DNA of 13,757 bases from JBMOGA01 sp049318625 (GTDB lineage Bacteria; Pseudomonadota; Alphaproteobacteria; Rhizobiales; Hyphomicrobiaceae): NCBI GenBank assembly GCA_049318625.1, contig JBMOGA010000080.1:1-13757 (forward strand), written 5' to 3'. Below the pieces are notes generated by a model. That model searched no databases, was not told the DNA's origin, and saw only the letters and a list, made by a program, of their open reading frames with translations. Every line of letters begins with the position of its first letter. Position 1 is the stretch's first letter. The position numbers and the translations under genes are program-made. Shown in pieces: positions 8,211 to 13,757 of the stretch.

Positions 8211-8672
8211 ATGAAAACCTACGTCGCCAAGCCGGGCGAGGTGGAGAAGAAGTGGGTCGTGATCGATGCCGACGGTCTCGTCGTCGGGCGTCTCGCGGCT
8301 CTCATCGCCACCCGACTCAAGGGCAAGCACAAAGCTACTTATACGCCGCACGTCGACATGGGTGACAACGTCATCGTCGTCAACGCGGACAAGGTGGTGT
8401 TCACCGGCCGCAAGTACGAAGACAAGGTCTACCACTGGTACTCGGGCTTCCCGGGCGGCCTTAAAGAGAAGACGCCGAAGATGATCCTCGAGGGCCGGTT
8501 CCCCGAGCGTGTCGTCGAGAAGGCGGTCGAGCGGATGCTGAAGCGCGGCCCGCTGCAGCGCAAGTTGATGCGCAACTTGAAAGTGTACAAGGGCGGGGAG
8601 CATCCCCACGCGGCGCAGCAGCCGGTGGCGCTCGACGTCGCCAAGCTCAACCGCAAGAATGCGAGGGCGTAA
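8211..8672 (+). CDS. rplM: 50S ribosomal protein L13
   Basis: The 153-residue product is ribosomal protein L13 of the large subunit, an early-assembly protein that binds 23S rRNA. Landmarks are KKWVVIDADGLVVGRLA near the N-terminus, GDNVIVVNADKVVFTGRK, the YHWYSGFPGGLKE stretch, and AVERMLKRGPLQRKLMRNLKVYKGGEHPH in the C-terminal half (quoted here in part of its run). Length is normal for alphaproteobacteria. The start is ATG 8211 (MKTYVAKPGE), with AAGG eight bases upstream. The operon partner rpsI follows after five bases, the near-universal bacterial arrangement. Confidence 0.99.
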   Translation: MKTYVAKPGEVEKKWVVIDADGLVVGRLAALIATRLKGKHKATYTPHVDMGDNVIVVNADKVVFTGRKYEDKVYHWYSGFPGGLKEKTPKMILEGRFPERVVEKAVERMLKRGPLQRKLMRNLKVYKGGEHPHAAQQPVALDVAKLNRKNARA

Positions 8673-8677
8673 TCGTC

Positions 8678-9160
8678 ATGACTGAAACGAGATCTTTCGA
8701 AGACCTCGGCGGCGTCAAGGGCGTCGCAGTCGAAGCGGCGGCGGCACCCGTGCACGTCCAGAAACTCGACAAGTACGGTCGCGCCTACGCCACCGGCAAA
8801 CGCAAGGACGCCGTCGCACGCGTCTGGCTGAAGCCCGGCCGCGGCAAGATCACGGTCAACGACAAGGACTTCGCGGCCTATTTCGCGCGGCCCGTTCTGC
8901 AGATGTTGCTCAAGCAGCCGCTGTCGGTTGCCGGCCGTCTGGACCAGTACGACATCAACGTCACGGTTGCCGGCGGCGGCCTCTCGGGGCAGGCTGGCGC
9001 GGTGCGTCACGGCATCTCCAAGGCGCTCACCTATTTCGAGCCGGATCTGCGCAAGGTCCTGAAGCCGGGCGGGTTCCTGACCCGCGACAGCCGTACGGTC
9101 GAGCGCAAGAAGTACGGCCGCATGAAAGCTCGCCGTAGCTTCCAGTTCTCCAAGCGCTGA
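8678..9160 (+). CDS. rpsI: 30S ribosomal protein S9
   Basis: The 160-residue product is small-subunit protein S9, whose C-terminal tail reaches the P-site tRNA. The universal core starts at YATGKRKDAVARVWLKPG and includes SGQAGAVRHGISKAL; it ends with DSRTVERKKYGRMKARRSFQ and the invariant SKR tail. As in many alphaproteobacteria there is an N-terminal extension of roughly 35 residues, rich in Ala and Val, before the core. The start is ATG 8678, five bases after the rplM stop, with GAGGG inside the end of rplM serving as ribosome binding site. A strong terminator follows 27 bases after the stop, ending the operon. Confidence 0.99.
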   Translation: MTETRSFEDLGGVKGVAVEAAAAPVHVQKLDKYGRAYATGKRKDAVARVWLKPGRGKITVNDKDFAAYFARPVLQMLLKQPLSVAGRLDQYDINVTVAGGGLSGQAGAVRHGISKALTYFEPDLRKVLKPGGFLTRDSRTVERKKYGRMKARRSFQFSKR

Positions 9161-9187
9161 CCGGGGCGATCGTTGCTCGTTGGCATC

Positions 9188-9223
9188 AGCGACCCGCACC
9201 TCGGTGCGGGTCGTTCGGTTTTT
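9188..9223 (+). terminator. Rho-independent terminator of rplM-rpsI
   Basis: GACCCGCACC (9191-9200) and GGTGCGGGTC (9203-9212) are perfect complements closed by a CTCG tetraloop. The stem extends outward by three more pairs, one of them a G-U wobble, to 9188-9215. A run of five T (9219-9223) follows shortly after. It is well placed, 27 bases after the rpsI stop. Confidence 0.9.
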
Positions 9224-9366
9224 GGTTGCCCATGGCAGAGCAGGGTCTTGAAAAATCCGTGCTACGCACTTCGTAAAGGCTAGCCCGCGATCGGTCGATC
9301 CCGGGAAGGGGTGGTTGCGGCCTGCGGCACGCCGTTGTCGCGGTCGGTGGGGAGGACAGGGGACGG

Positions 9367-10044
9367 ATGCTGGAGTGGTTTCAGTTAAACGGGATCGCGT
9401 TGCTCAACGTGATCATGATCGACGTCGTGCTGGCGGGGGACAACGCCATCATCGTGGGCCTTGCGGCCTCGCGCGTGTCGCCCGAGCTGAGGGCGAGAGT
9501 GATCTTCTGGGGCATCGCGGGTGCCGTGGTGCTGCGGATCGGTTTCGCGGCGGTGACGACCCAGTTGCTTATGATCGTCGGATTGACCTTGGCGGGCGGG
9601 CTTCTGCTGCTGTGGGTCTGCTGGAAAATGTATCGCCAGATCCGCGAAGGCATGCACGATCCGGATGATGTGAAACCCACGCTCACCGCCGACGGTCGGG
9701 TGGCGGAACCCTTGAGTTTCCGGCAGGCGATCGTGCAGATCATCATCGCCGACGTGTCGATGTCGCTCGACAACGTGCTGGCGGTGGCCGGTGCGGCCAA
9801 GGGCTCGCCGCTCGTGCTGATCATCGGTCTCGCCGTGGCCGTCATCCTGATGGCCGTCGCATCGCACTACATCGCCAGATTGCTGGTGCGGCATGCATGG
9901 GTCACATGGATCGGCTTGCTGATCATCGTCTACGTCTCGTTCGACATGATCTTCGACGGCGCGCACGAAGTGACCTGCCGCATCTACGGGTTCGGCTGTC
10001 GGGAATCGCTGATCGACTACGTTCTCGGCTCCATGAAGTTCTGA
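9367..10044 (+). CDS. TerC-family integral membrane protein (YjbE-type)
   Basis: This 225-residue polytopic inner-membrane protein belongs to the TerC family. Some members export manganese (MntY/YceF-like, Alx) or help metal loading of exported proteins; others were first linked to tellurite resistance. Family signatures are the acidic membrane motifs DVVLAGDN (19-26) and ADVSMSLDN (128-136), whose Asp and Asn residues are the likely metal-contact sites, and the last segment WIGLLIIVYVSFDMIFDGA. Six or seven membrane segments are expected. The start is ATG 9367, with a purine-rich GGGGAGGAC stretch upstream. A weak promoter-like TTGAAA lies at 9248-9253 with no convincing -10. I looked for a yybP-ykoY manganese riboswitch upstream and did not find its conserved motifs. 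The gene sits between rpsI and argC, which often adjoin in relatives. The metal specificity is unknown. Confidence 0.9.
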   Translation: MLEWFQLNGIALLNVIMIDVVLAGDNAIIVGLAASRVSPELRARVIFWGIAGAVVLRIGFAAVTTQLLMIVGLTLAGGLLLLWVCWKMYRQIREGMHDPDDVKPTLTADGRVAEPLSFRQAIVQIIIADVSMSLDNVLAVAGAAKGSPLVLIIGLAVAVILMAVASHYIARLLVRHAWVTWIGLLIIVYVSFDMIFDGAHEVTCRIYGFGCRESLIDYVLGSMKF

Positions 10045-10047
10045 GCC

Positions 10048-10131
10048 GCCGGATGGATCGCGTGGGCATTGACACGGACCGGCCAACGCCGCATAGGTCC
10101 CTGTCATGACCCACGCGACGATCCATCCGGC
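10048..10131 (+). repeat. Long imperfect hairpin downstream of the TerC gene
   Basis: Starting four bases after the TerC stop, the strand folds back on itself. There are 11 pairs (GCCGGATGGAT, 10048-10058, with ATCCATCCGGC, 10121-10131), a three-base bulge at 10118-10120, 8 pairs (CGCGTGGG, 10059-10066, with CCCACGCG, 10110-10117), a 3x3 internal loop, 5 pairs (TGACA with TGTCA), one mismatch, and 5 pairs (GGACC with GGTCC) around a 15-base loop. That is 29 paired positions over 84 bases. No T-tract follows directly, so it is not a standard terminator. It may be a 3' end stabiliser for the TerC mRNA, a protein-binding structure, or a decayed inverted duplication. Confidence 0.75.
10069..10097 (+). 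promoter_or_regulatory. Candidate promoter for the argC leader
   Basis: A consensus -35 TTGACA (10069-10074) is followed after exactly 17 bases by CATAGG (10092-10097), a three-of-six match to the -10 consensus. Initiation would fall near 10104, inside the right arm of the long hairpin. The -35 is excellent and the -10 mediocre, so confidence is limited. Confidence 0.4.
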
Positions 10132-10171
10132 CCTCGGGGCCAGTTTTCGACGTACGCCGCCGCGCCACTAG
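10106..10171 (+). CDS. Candidate 21-residue leader peptide upstream of argC
   Basis: The small ORF starts at ATG 10106 and ends at TAG 10169-10171, encoding MTHATIHPALGASFRRTPPRH. Arg codons CGA, CGT and CGC occur at positions 15, 16 and 20, close to the stop, and the stop overlaps the first hairpin, as in amino-acid attenuators. Weak points are that an ORF of this size is common by chance at high GC, three Arg codons are only modest enrichment, and with the candidate promoter the ATG would be almost leaderless. An AGGT at 10095-10098 could serve only on read-through transcripts. Confidence 0.2.
   Translation: MTHATIHPALGASFRRTPPRH
10129..10147 (+). terminator. Short hairpin with T-run, overlapping the long hairpin
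   Basis: GGCCC (10129-10133), loop TCG, and GGGCC (10137-10141) form a five-pair stem, followed by AG and four T (10144-10147). It is a weak terminator candidate. Its first three bases are also the last three of the long hairpin's right arm, so the outermost pairs of the two structures compete. Confidence 0.3.
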
Positions 10172-10207
10172 CGCGATCGAGGGCGCACGTATGGCGTGCG
10201 AATCCCG

Positions 10208-10232
10208 GCCGCGCTTCTGGCGCGGCTTTTTT
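10208..10232 (+). terminator. Rho-independent terminator just upstream of argC
   Basis: GCCGCGC (10208-10214), loop TTCTG, and GCGCGGC (10220-10226) are perfect complements, followed at once by six T (10227-10232). This is a textbook intrinsic terminator lying 164 bases after the TerC stop but only 45 bases before the argC ATG. It therefore ends either TerC transcripts or a separate short RNA, or it attenuates argC. If it were fully efficient, argC would need a promoter in the 45 bases that follow, and no obvious one is seen. Confidence 0.9.
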
Positions 10233-10277
10233 GTTGTCTCTCCCCCAATTTCCCTGGCTCCCGCTGGAGTTTGCACC

Positions 10278-11231
10278 ATGAACACGTCTGTCACGTCATC
10301 CGCCCGGATCTTCATCGACGGTGAGGCCGGCACCACAGGTCTCGAGATCGTCGAACGGCTCAAGGCGATGTCCGCCGTCACGCTGGTCTCCATCCCGGCC
10401 GAGCAGCGCAAGAACCCGGCCGCCAAGCGGGCGCTGATGGCGGAGGTCGACCTCGTCGTGCTGTGCCTGCCCGACGACGCCGCCAAGGAAGCCGCGGCGC
10501 TGGCCGCCAGCCTGCCGGGCGGCGGTCCGCGGATCGTCGACGCGAGCACCGCGCATCGGACGGCTGCGGACTGGACCTATGGATTTCCGGAGCTGTCGAA
10601 GGCGCAGGCCGCGGCGGTGCGGGCGGCGCGGCGCGTCGCCAATCCGGGATGCTATGCAACCGGCGCCATCGCGCTGCTGCGGCCACTGGTCGACAGTGGC
10701 GTGCTTCCCGCCGATTTCCCGCTGACGATCAACGCGGTCTCGGGCTACTCCGGCGGCGGCAAGTCGATGATCCAGGCCTATGAAGCGGGCACGGCACCGT
10801 TGTTCGAGCTCTATGCGCTCGGCTTGTCGCACAAGCATCTGCCGGAGATCCTGGTTCATGGGCGGTTGACCCGGCGGCCGGTGTTCGTGCCGTCGGTCGG
10901 CAACTTCCGGAAGGGCATGCTGGTCAGCGTGCCGCTGCATCTCGACGCGCTGCCGGGCAAGCCGACCGGGGCGGACATCGAGGCGGCGCTGACGGCCCAC
11001 TATGCGGGCGGCGGGCTGGTCTCGGTGGTGCCCGGCACGGATGGCTCGGTGGCGGGTGGACGGCTGGCCGCCGAACCGTTGGCCGGCACCGACAAGCTCG
11101 AGATCCGGGTGTTCGCCAACGAGACGCACCGGCACGCCGTGCTGGTGGCCCGGCTCGACAATCTCGGCAAGGGCGCGTCGGGGGCGGCGGTGCAGAACAT
11201 CGGCCTGATGCTGGGCCTCGCGCCGGCTTGA
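10278..11231 (+). CDS. argC: N-acetyl-gamma-glutamyl-phosphate reductase, type 2
   Basis: ArgC catalyses the NADPH-dependent reduction of N-acetyl-glutamyl-5-phosphate to the semialdehyde, the third step of arginine (ornithine) synthesis, in the cytoplasm. The 317-residue product is the short type-2 form found in many alphaproteobacteria. It has the N-terminal NADP-binding loop DGEAGTTGL (14-22), the catalytic Cys125 in NPGCYATG, the substrate-binding SGYSGGGKSM segment (155-164) and the conserved HKHLPEI (185-191) with its histidine. The start is ATG 10278, with GGAG eight bases upstream. The gene is preceded by a structured leader and terminator (10048-10232) and converges on ctaA, 15 bases away. 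It is complete, with nothing missing. Confidence 0.97.
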   Translation: MNTSVTSSARIFIDGEAGTTGLEIVERLKAMSAVTLVSIPAEQRKNPAAKRALMAEVDLVVLCLPDDAAKEAAALAASLPGGGPRIVDASTAHRTAADWTYGFPELSKAQAAAVRAARRVANPGCYATGAIALLRPLVDSGVLPADFPLTINAVSGYSGGGKSMIQAYEAGTAPLFELYALGLSHKHLPEILVHGRLTRRPVFVPSVGNFRKGMLVSVPLHLDALPGKPTGADIEAALTAHYAGGGLVSVVPGTDGSVAGGRLAAEPLAGTDKLEIRVFANETHRHAVLVARLDNLGKGASGAAVQNIGLMLGLAPA

Positions 11232-11246
11232 GGGGCCGCGGCCGGC

Positions 11247-12323
11247 TCAGCGCCGTCCGATGGCGTGGCGGTGCCAGACCGCCAGCATGAACACGACCGC
11301 GGCGCCGCCCTGGTGGGCGACGCCGAGCACGACCGGGATCCGGGCCTCGGAGACGGCCAGCAGGGTGACGATGCCGAGGGCGGCTTGGGCCACCAGACCG
11401 GCGGCCAGCAGCATGGCCGTCGCACCGGGCGTGCGGGCATCGGCCGAGCGCGTCACCGACCAGGCGTGCCGGAGTGCGAGCAGCACCAGCACATAGGCCA
11501 GCAGGCGGTGGTTGAACTGGATGGTGGTGATGTTCTCGAACGCGTTCAGCCACCATGGCGTCAGCAGCAGCAGGCCGTCCGGCAGCACTTCGCCGTTCAT
11601 GGTCGGCCAAGTGTTGTAGACGAGCCCCGCCTTGTGGCCGGCTACGAAGGCTCCGGCCACGATCTGCAGGAAGACGAGGGCGAGCAGCACGGTGGCGCCG
11701 CGGCGCTGGGCCGGGGTCACGGTGTCGAGCAGGATGACCCGGGTGTCGGGCGGGGAAAGGCCGAGGATCGTCCACACGATCAGGCCGAGGATCAGGATCG
11801 CCATCGAGAGATGGAGGGCGAGCCGGTAGGGGCTGACGTCGACGCCCTCGGTCAGGCCGGACTGCACCATGTACCAGCCGATCGCGCCTTGCAGGCCACC
11901 GAGCAGGAGCAGGCCGGTGAGCGGCAGGCCGAACCCGCGCGGAATGCGGCCGGTGAGCCAGAACGCCAGGAGCGGCACCGCGAACACGACGCCGATGATG
12001 CGGCCGAGGAAGCGGTGGCCCCACTCCCACCAGAAGATGACCTTGAAGGCGTCCAGGCTCATGCCCCGGTTCACCTCGCGGTACTCGGGGATCTGCTTGT
12101 ATTTGGCGAACGCCTCCTGCCAGTTGGCGTCCGACAGCGGCGGGATGGCGCCGAGCAGGGGCTGCCACTCGGTGATCGACAAGCCGGAGTCGGTGAGCCG
12201 GGTGGCGCCGCCGACGACGATCATCGCCAGGACGAGCAATGCGACGACGACGAGCCACAGCCGCACCAGAGCGGGGGAGCCGTCGGGGCGGGCGGGGTCG
12301 GAGGCGAGGGCGGCGGTTGACAT
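11247..12323 (-). CDS. ctaA: Heme A synthase, COX15 type
   Basis: Heme A synthase oxidises the C8 methyl group of heme O to a formyl group, giving heme A for aa3-type cytochrome c oxidases. The product is an eight-helix inner-membrane protein. The 358 residues match the longer alphaproteobacterial/mitochondrial COX15 form. The four conserved heme-ligand or catalytic histidines are visible as His103 (WEWGHRF), His171 (LALHLSMA), His272 (QFNHRLLAY) and His337 (GVAHQGGAA), two in each half of the internal duplication. The motif GGATRLTDSGLSITEW (38-53) is also diagnostic. The start is ATG 12323-12321; only a weak GGGTCCC precedes it. The convergent argC neighbour is the order often seen in Rhizobium relatives. 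The presence of this gene implies an aerobic heme-A respiratory chain. Confidence 0.96.
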   Translation of the reverse strand: MSTAALASDPARPDGSPALVRLWLVVVALLVLAMIVVGGATRLTDSGLSITEWQPLLGAIPPLSDANWQEAFAKYKQIPEYREVNRGMSLDAFKVIFWWEWGHRFLGRIIGVVFAVPLLAFWLTGRIPRGFGLPLTGLLLLGGLQGAIGWYMVQSGLTEGVDVSPYRLALHLSMAILILGLIVWTILGLSPPDTRVILLDTVTPAQRRGATVLLALVFLQIVAGAFVAGHKAGLVYNTWPTMNGEVLPDGLLLLTPWWLNAFENITTIQFNHRLLAYVLVLLALRHAWSVTRSADARTPGATAMLLAAGLVAQAALGIVTLLAVSEARIPVVLGVAHQGGAAVVFMLAVWHRHAIGRR

Positions 12324-12788
12324 GGGACCCGATTAGCCCCGGCCGCCCCGGCCCGCAATGCGGCTTAGTCTTCGCTCCCGGTGGCGCGCTCGGTCGCTAG
12401 GCCGTGCCGGAGCCGGCAATGCGCTTGGTGACGATCGAGGAGGGCGGCAGAGCGACGGCGAACGAGGCGCCGCACGACATCGGAATGGGCTTGATGGCCT
12501 GATCGGCCCGTTGCGGCCTGGTGATGATGACGATCGTGGCGACGCCTGCCGATACGGCGGCGCGCACGATCCAAACGACGGCTGCGGTCTCGAGCCTGGA
12601 CAGATCCTCTTGTGTCCGCGCCGCGCGCCGATGACCCGGGTCAAGCCGCGGCGTGATTGGGGGCAGACCCGGCCGGCGACCGGTCCTGGGGAGCCCTGGC
12701 CCGCAAGACGGTTGCCAGGGCGGCCCCGGTGCCGCAATCTCGGACGCGAGAGCCACGACCAGAATCGTGGCCCCATAGGGAGGACATC
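12324..12788. other. Intergenic region between ctaA and the Bug-type binding protein
   Basis: These 465 bases should carry the divergent promoters of ctaA and the binding-protein gene. A minus-strand open frame of 119 codons (12397-12756) has G/C-rich third positions and one hydrophobic stretch (VVWIVRAAVSAGVATIVIIT). It resembles no family I know, has no good ribosome binding site, and its first half is Pro/Arg/Gly-rich as expected of chance frames. I therefore do not call it a gene, giving it about a one in seven chance. No RNA gene is visible. An inverted repeat at 12693-12721 is listed separately. Confidence 0.5.
12693..12721. promoter_or_regulatory. Inverted repeat upstream of the Bug-type binding protein
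   Basis: GCCCTGGC (12693-12700) and GCCAGGGC (12714-12721) form a perfect eight-base inverted repeat with a 13-base spacer, about 70 bases before the start codon. Arm centres are roughly two helical turns apart, which suits a dimeric activator or repressor such as a LysR- or GntR-type regulator. A TTGCCA that could be a -35 overlaps the right arm, but its -10 is poor. No regulator gene is in view. Confidence 0.3.
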
Positions 12789-13757
12789 ATGTTTCATCGC
12801 TTTCGGGCGGCACTCGCCGCCTTTTTCACGCTGTTTGCCGGCGCCGCCGTCGCGCAGGAGGCATGGCCGACACGCGCGGTCACGGTGGTCGTTCCGTTCG
12901 CCGCCGGCGGTAATGCCGACACGCTGGCCCGCATCTACGCCGAGCGCATGTCGGCCCGTCTCGGTCAGCAGTTCGTGATCGAGAACCGCGCCGGTGCCGG
13001 TGGCGTCACCGGCGTCGCCGCGATGGCGAAGTCGACGCCCGACGGCTACACGCTCGGCGTCGGGACGGCCTCCGGCCTCGCCACCAATCCGGTGATCCTG
13101 AAGGAAAAGATGCCTTATGACGCCGGCAAGGACATCGCCTACCTGCACCTGATGGCCACCCAGCCGAACCTGCTGGTGGTGCATCCCTCGGTGCCGGCGA
13201 AGAACCTCACCGAGTTCGTCGCCTGGCTGAAGGCCAACCCGGATCAAGCCTACGCGACCTCGGGTATCGGTTCGAGCCAGCACCTGTGCGGCGAGATGCT
13301 GATCCAGCAGACCGGGATCAAGATGTCGCCGGTGGCCTACCGGGCCTCTAACCAGACCATGCAGGACCTCGTCGCCGGTCAGGTCAAGATCGCGTGCGAC
13401 AACTTTTCGACGGCCTGGGAGCAGGCGAAGGTCAACAATGTCCGCGCCATCGCCGTGACATCGGCCAAGCGCTATCCGTTCGCGCCCGACGTGGCGACGT
13501 TCGCCGAGACGCTGCCCGGGTTCGAGGTGACCGCTTGGTTCGGATGGATCGCTCCGGCGGGCGTGCCGAAGGCGATCCTCGACAAGGCGATTGCCGCCTT
13601 GAACGCGGTGGGCGAGGAGCCGGACGTGAAAAAGCGGCTGGCGGCGCTGGCCGTCGAGCACAGCGGCATCCACGGCGCGGCCTTTGCCGATCTCGCCCGC
13701 AAGGACCGCGACATGTTCGCGCCGATCGTCGAGAAGGCCGGCATCAAGGCGCCCTAG
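12789..13757 (+). CDS. Tripartite tricarboxylate transporter (Bug family) substrate-binding protein
   Basis: This 322-residue periplasmic solute-binding protein of the Bug/TctC family catches carboxylates or related small molecules, sometimes for a TctAB membrane transporter and often as an orphan. A Sec signal peptide ends at AVA-QE (after residue 22). The mature protein starts with the family hallmarks WPTRAVTVVVPFAAGGNAD (26-44) and VIENRAGAGG, and ends with FAPIVEKAGIK. Cys167 (HLCGE) and Cys203 (IACDN) sit where most relatives have small or hydrophobic residues; they might form a disulfide. The start is ATG 12789, with AGGGAGGA about four bases upstream. The stop codon is the last triplet of the window, so downstream transporter genes cannot be seen. 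The ligand cannot be predicted from this sequence. Confidence 0.95.
   Translation: MFHRFRAALAAFFTLFAGAAVAQEAWPTRAVTVVVPFAAGGNADTLARIYAERMSARLGQQFVIENRAGAGGVTGVAAMAKSTPDGYTLGVGTASGLATNPVILKEKMPYDAGKDIAYLHLMATQPNLLVVHPSVPAKNLTEFVAWLKANPDQAYATSGIGSSQHLCGEMLIQQTGIKMSPVAYRASNQTMQDLVAGQVKIACDNFSTAWEQAKVNNVRAIAVTSAKRYPFAPDVATFAETLPGFEVTAWFGWIAPAGVPKAILDKAIAALNAVGEEPDVKKRLAALAVEHSGIHGAAFADLARKDRDMFAPIVEKAGIKAP

Larger units (their letters stand above)
10104..10232 (+). ncRNA. Candidate argC attenuator leader or small RNA
   Basis: Between the candidate promoter and a textbook terminator lie three consecutive perfect hairpins: CGCGC-CACTA-GCGCG (10161-10175), CGCACG-TATGG-CGTGCG (10184-10200) and the terminator stem (10208-10226). 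The 3' arm of the first, AGCGCG (10170-10175), is also complementary to CGCGCT (10210-10215), the 5' side of the terminator, so an antiterminator can be drawn. The unit could be a stand-alone RNA of about 130 bases or an attenuator for argC, whose start is 45 bases after the T-tract. The hairpins are seen. Transcription and function are inferred. Confidence 0.35.

Noticed and set aside
9281..9366. yybP-ykoY manganese riboswitch upstream of the TerC gene
   Set aside because: Expected by family association, but its conserved sequence blocks and pairing are not visible in the leader.
10148..10232. tRNA or tRNA remnant (a GCGAATCCC stretch recalls a T-arm)
   Set aside because: No acceptor stem, D-arm or anticodon arm can be assembled. 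The hairpins fit a terminator-ended leader or small RNA better.
12397..12756. Minus-strand open frame of 119 codons in the ctaA upstream gap, with a hydrophobic stretch
   Set aside because: It has no recognisable family and no good ribosome binding site, and its first half is Pro/Arg/Gly-rich as in chance frames of GC-rich DNA. Kept only as a remark in the gap entry.
12333..13673. 446-codon minus-strand open frame opposite the Bug-type binding protein
   Set aside because: Antisense shadow. The plus-strand frame has a signal peptide, a ribosome binding site and family motifs.

Overview
The window is GC-rich, with strongly G/C-biased third codon positions. Its gene content points to an alphaproteobacterium, probably of the Hyphomicrobiales. 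The pointers are a short type-2 ArgC, a COX15-type heme A synthase next to argC, a PaaI-like thioesterase just before rplM-rpsI, and a tripartite-tricarboxylate (Bug) binding protein. I cannot name the genus. There is no sign of phage, insertion sequence, CRISPR, tRNA or rRNA, so most of this is core genome. The less explained material is in the non-coding gaps.

Layout. (1) 1-2318, minus strand: the N-terminal ~60% of uvrA, running off the left edge, preceded by a small CoA-binding Rossmann protein. (2) 2319-2687: a divergent control region with an AT-rich patch and overlapping inverted repeats. (3) 2688-6053, plus strand: a 976-residue membrane hybrid histidine kinase (extracytoplasmic sensor, PAS-like, HisKA, HATPase, REC, HPt) followed directly by a stand-alone receiver. 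Together they look like a multistep phosphorelay without a DNA-binding output gene in view. (4) 6076-7463, minus strand: a two-gene operon of an uncharacterised exported helical protein and an ECHDC3-like crotonase that lacks both classical catalytic glutamates. (5) 7588-9160, plus strand: a hotdog thioesterase, then rplM and rpsI (L13, S9), closed by a strong intrinsic terminator. (6) 9367-11231, plus strand: a TerC-family membrane protein and argC. The gap between them is densely structured: a 29-bp imperfect hairpin, a promoter-like sequence, a 21-codon ORF with Arg codons near its end, three short hairpins and a textbook terminator just before argC. (7) 11247-12323, minus strand: ctaA (COX15-type heme A synthase), convergent with argC. 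(8) 12324-12788: a non-coding gap with an inverted repeat. (9) 12789-13757, plus strand: a complete Bug-type periplasmic binding protein whose stop codon is the last three bases of the window.

The most interesting candidates are the terC-argC intergenic RNA (attenuator or small RNA), a stable hairpin covering the ribosome binding site of the CoA-binding protein gene, and the glutamate-less crotonase paired with an unknown exported protein. All three are readings of sequence only and need computation or experiment.
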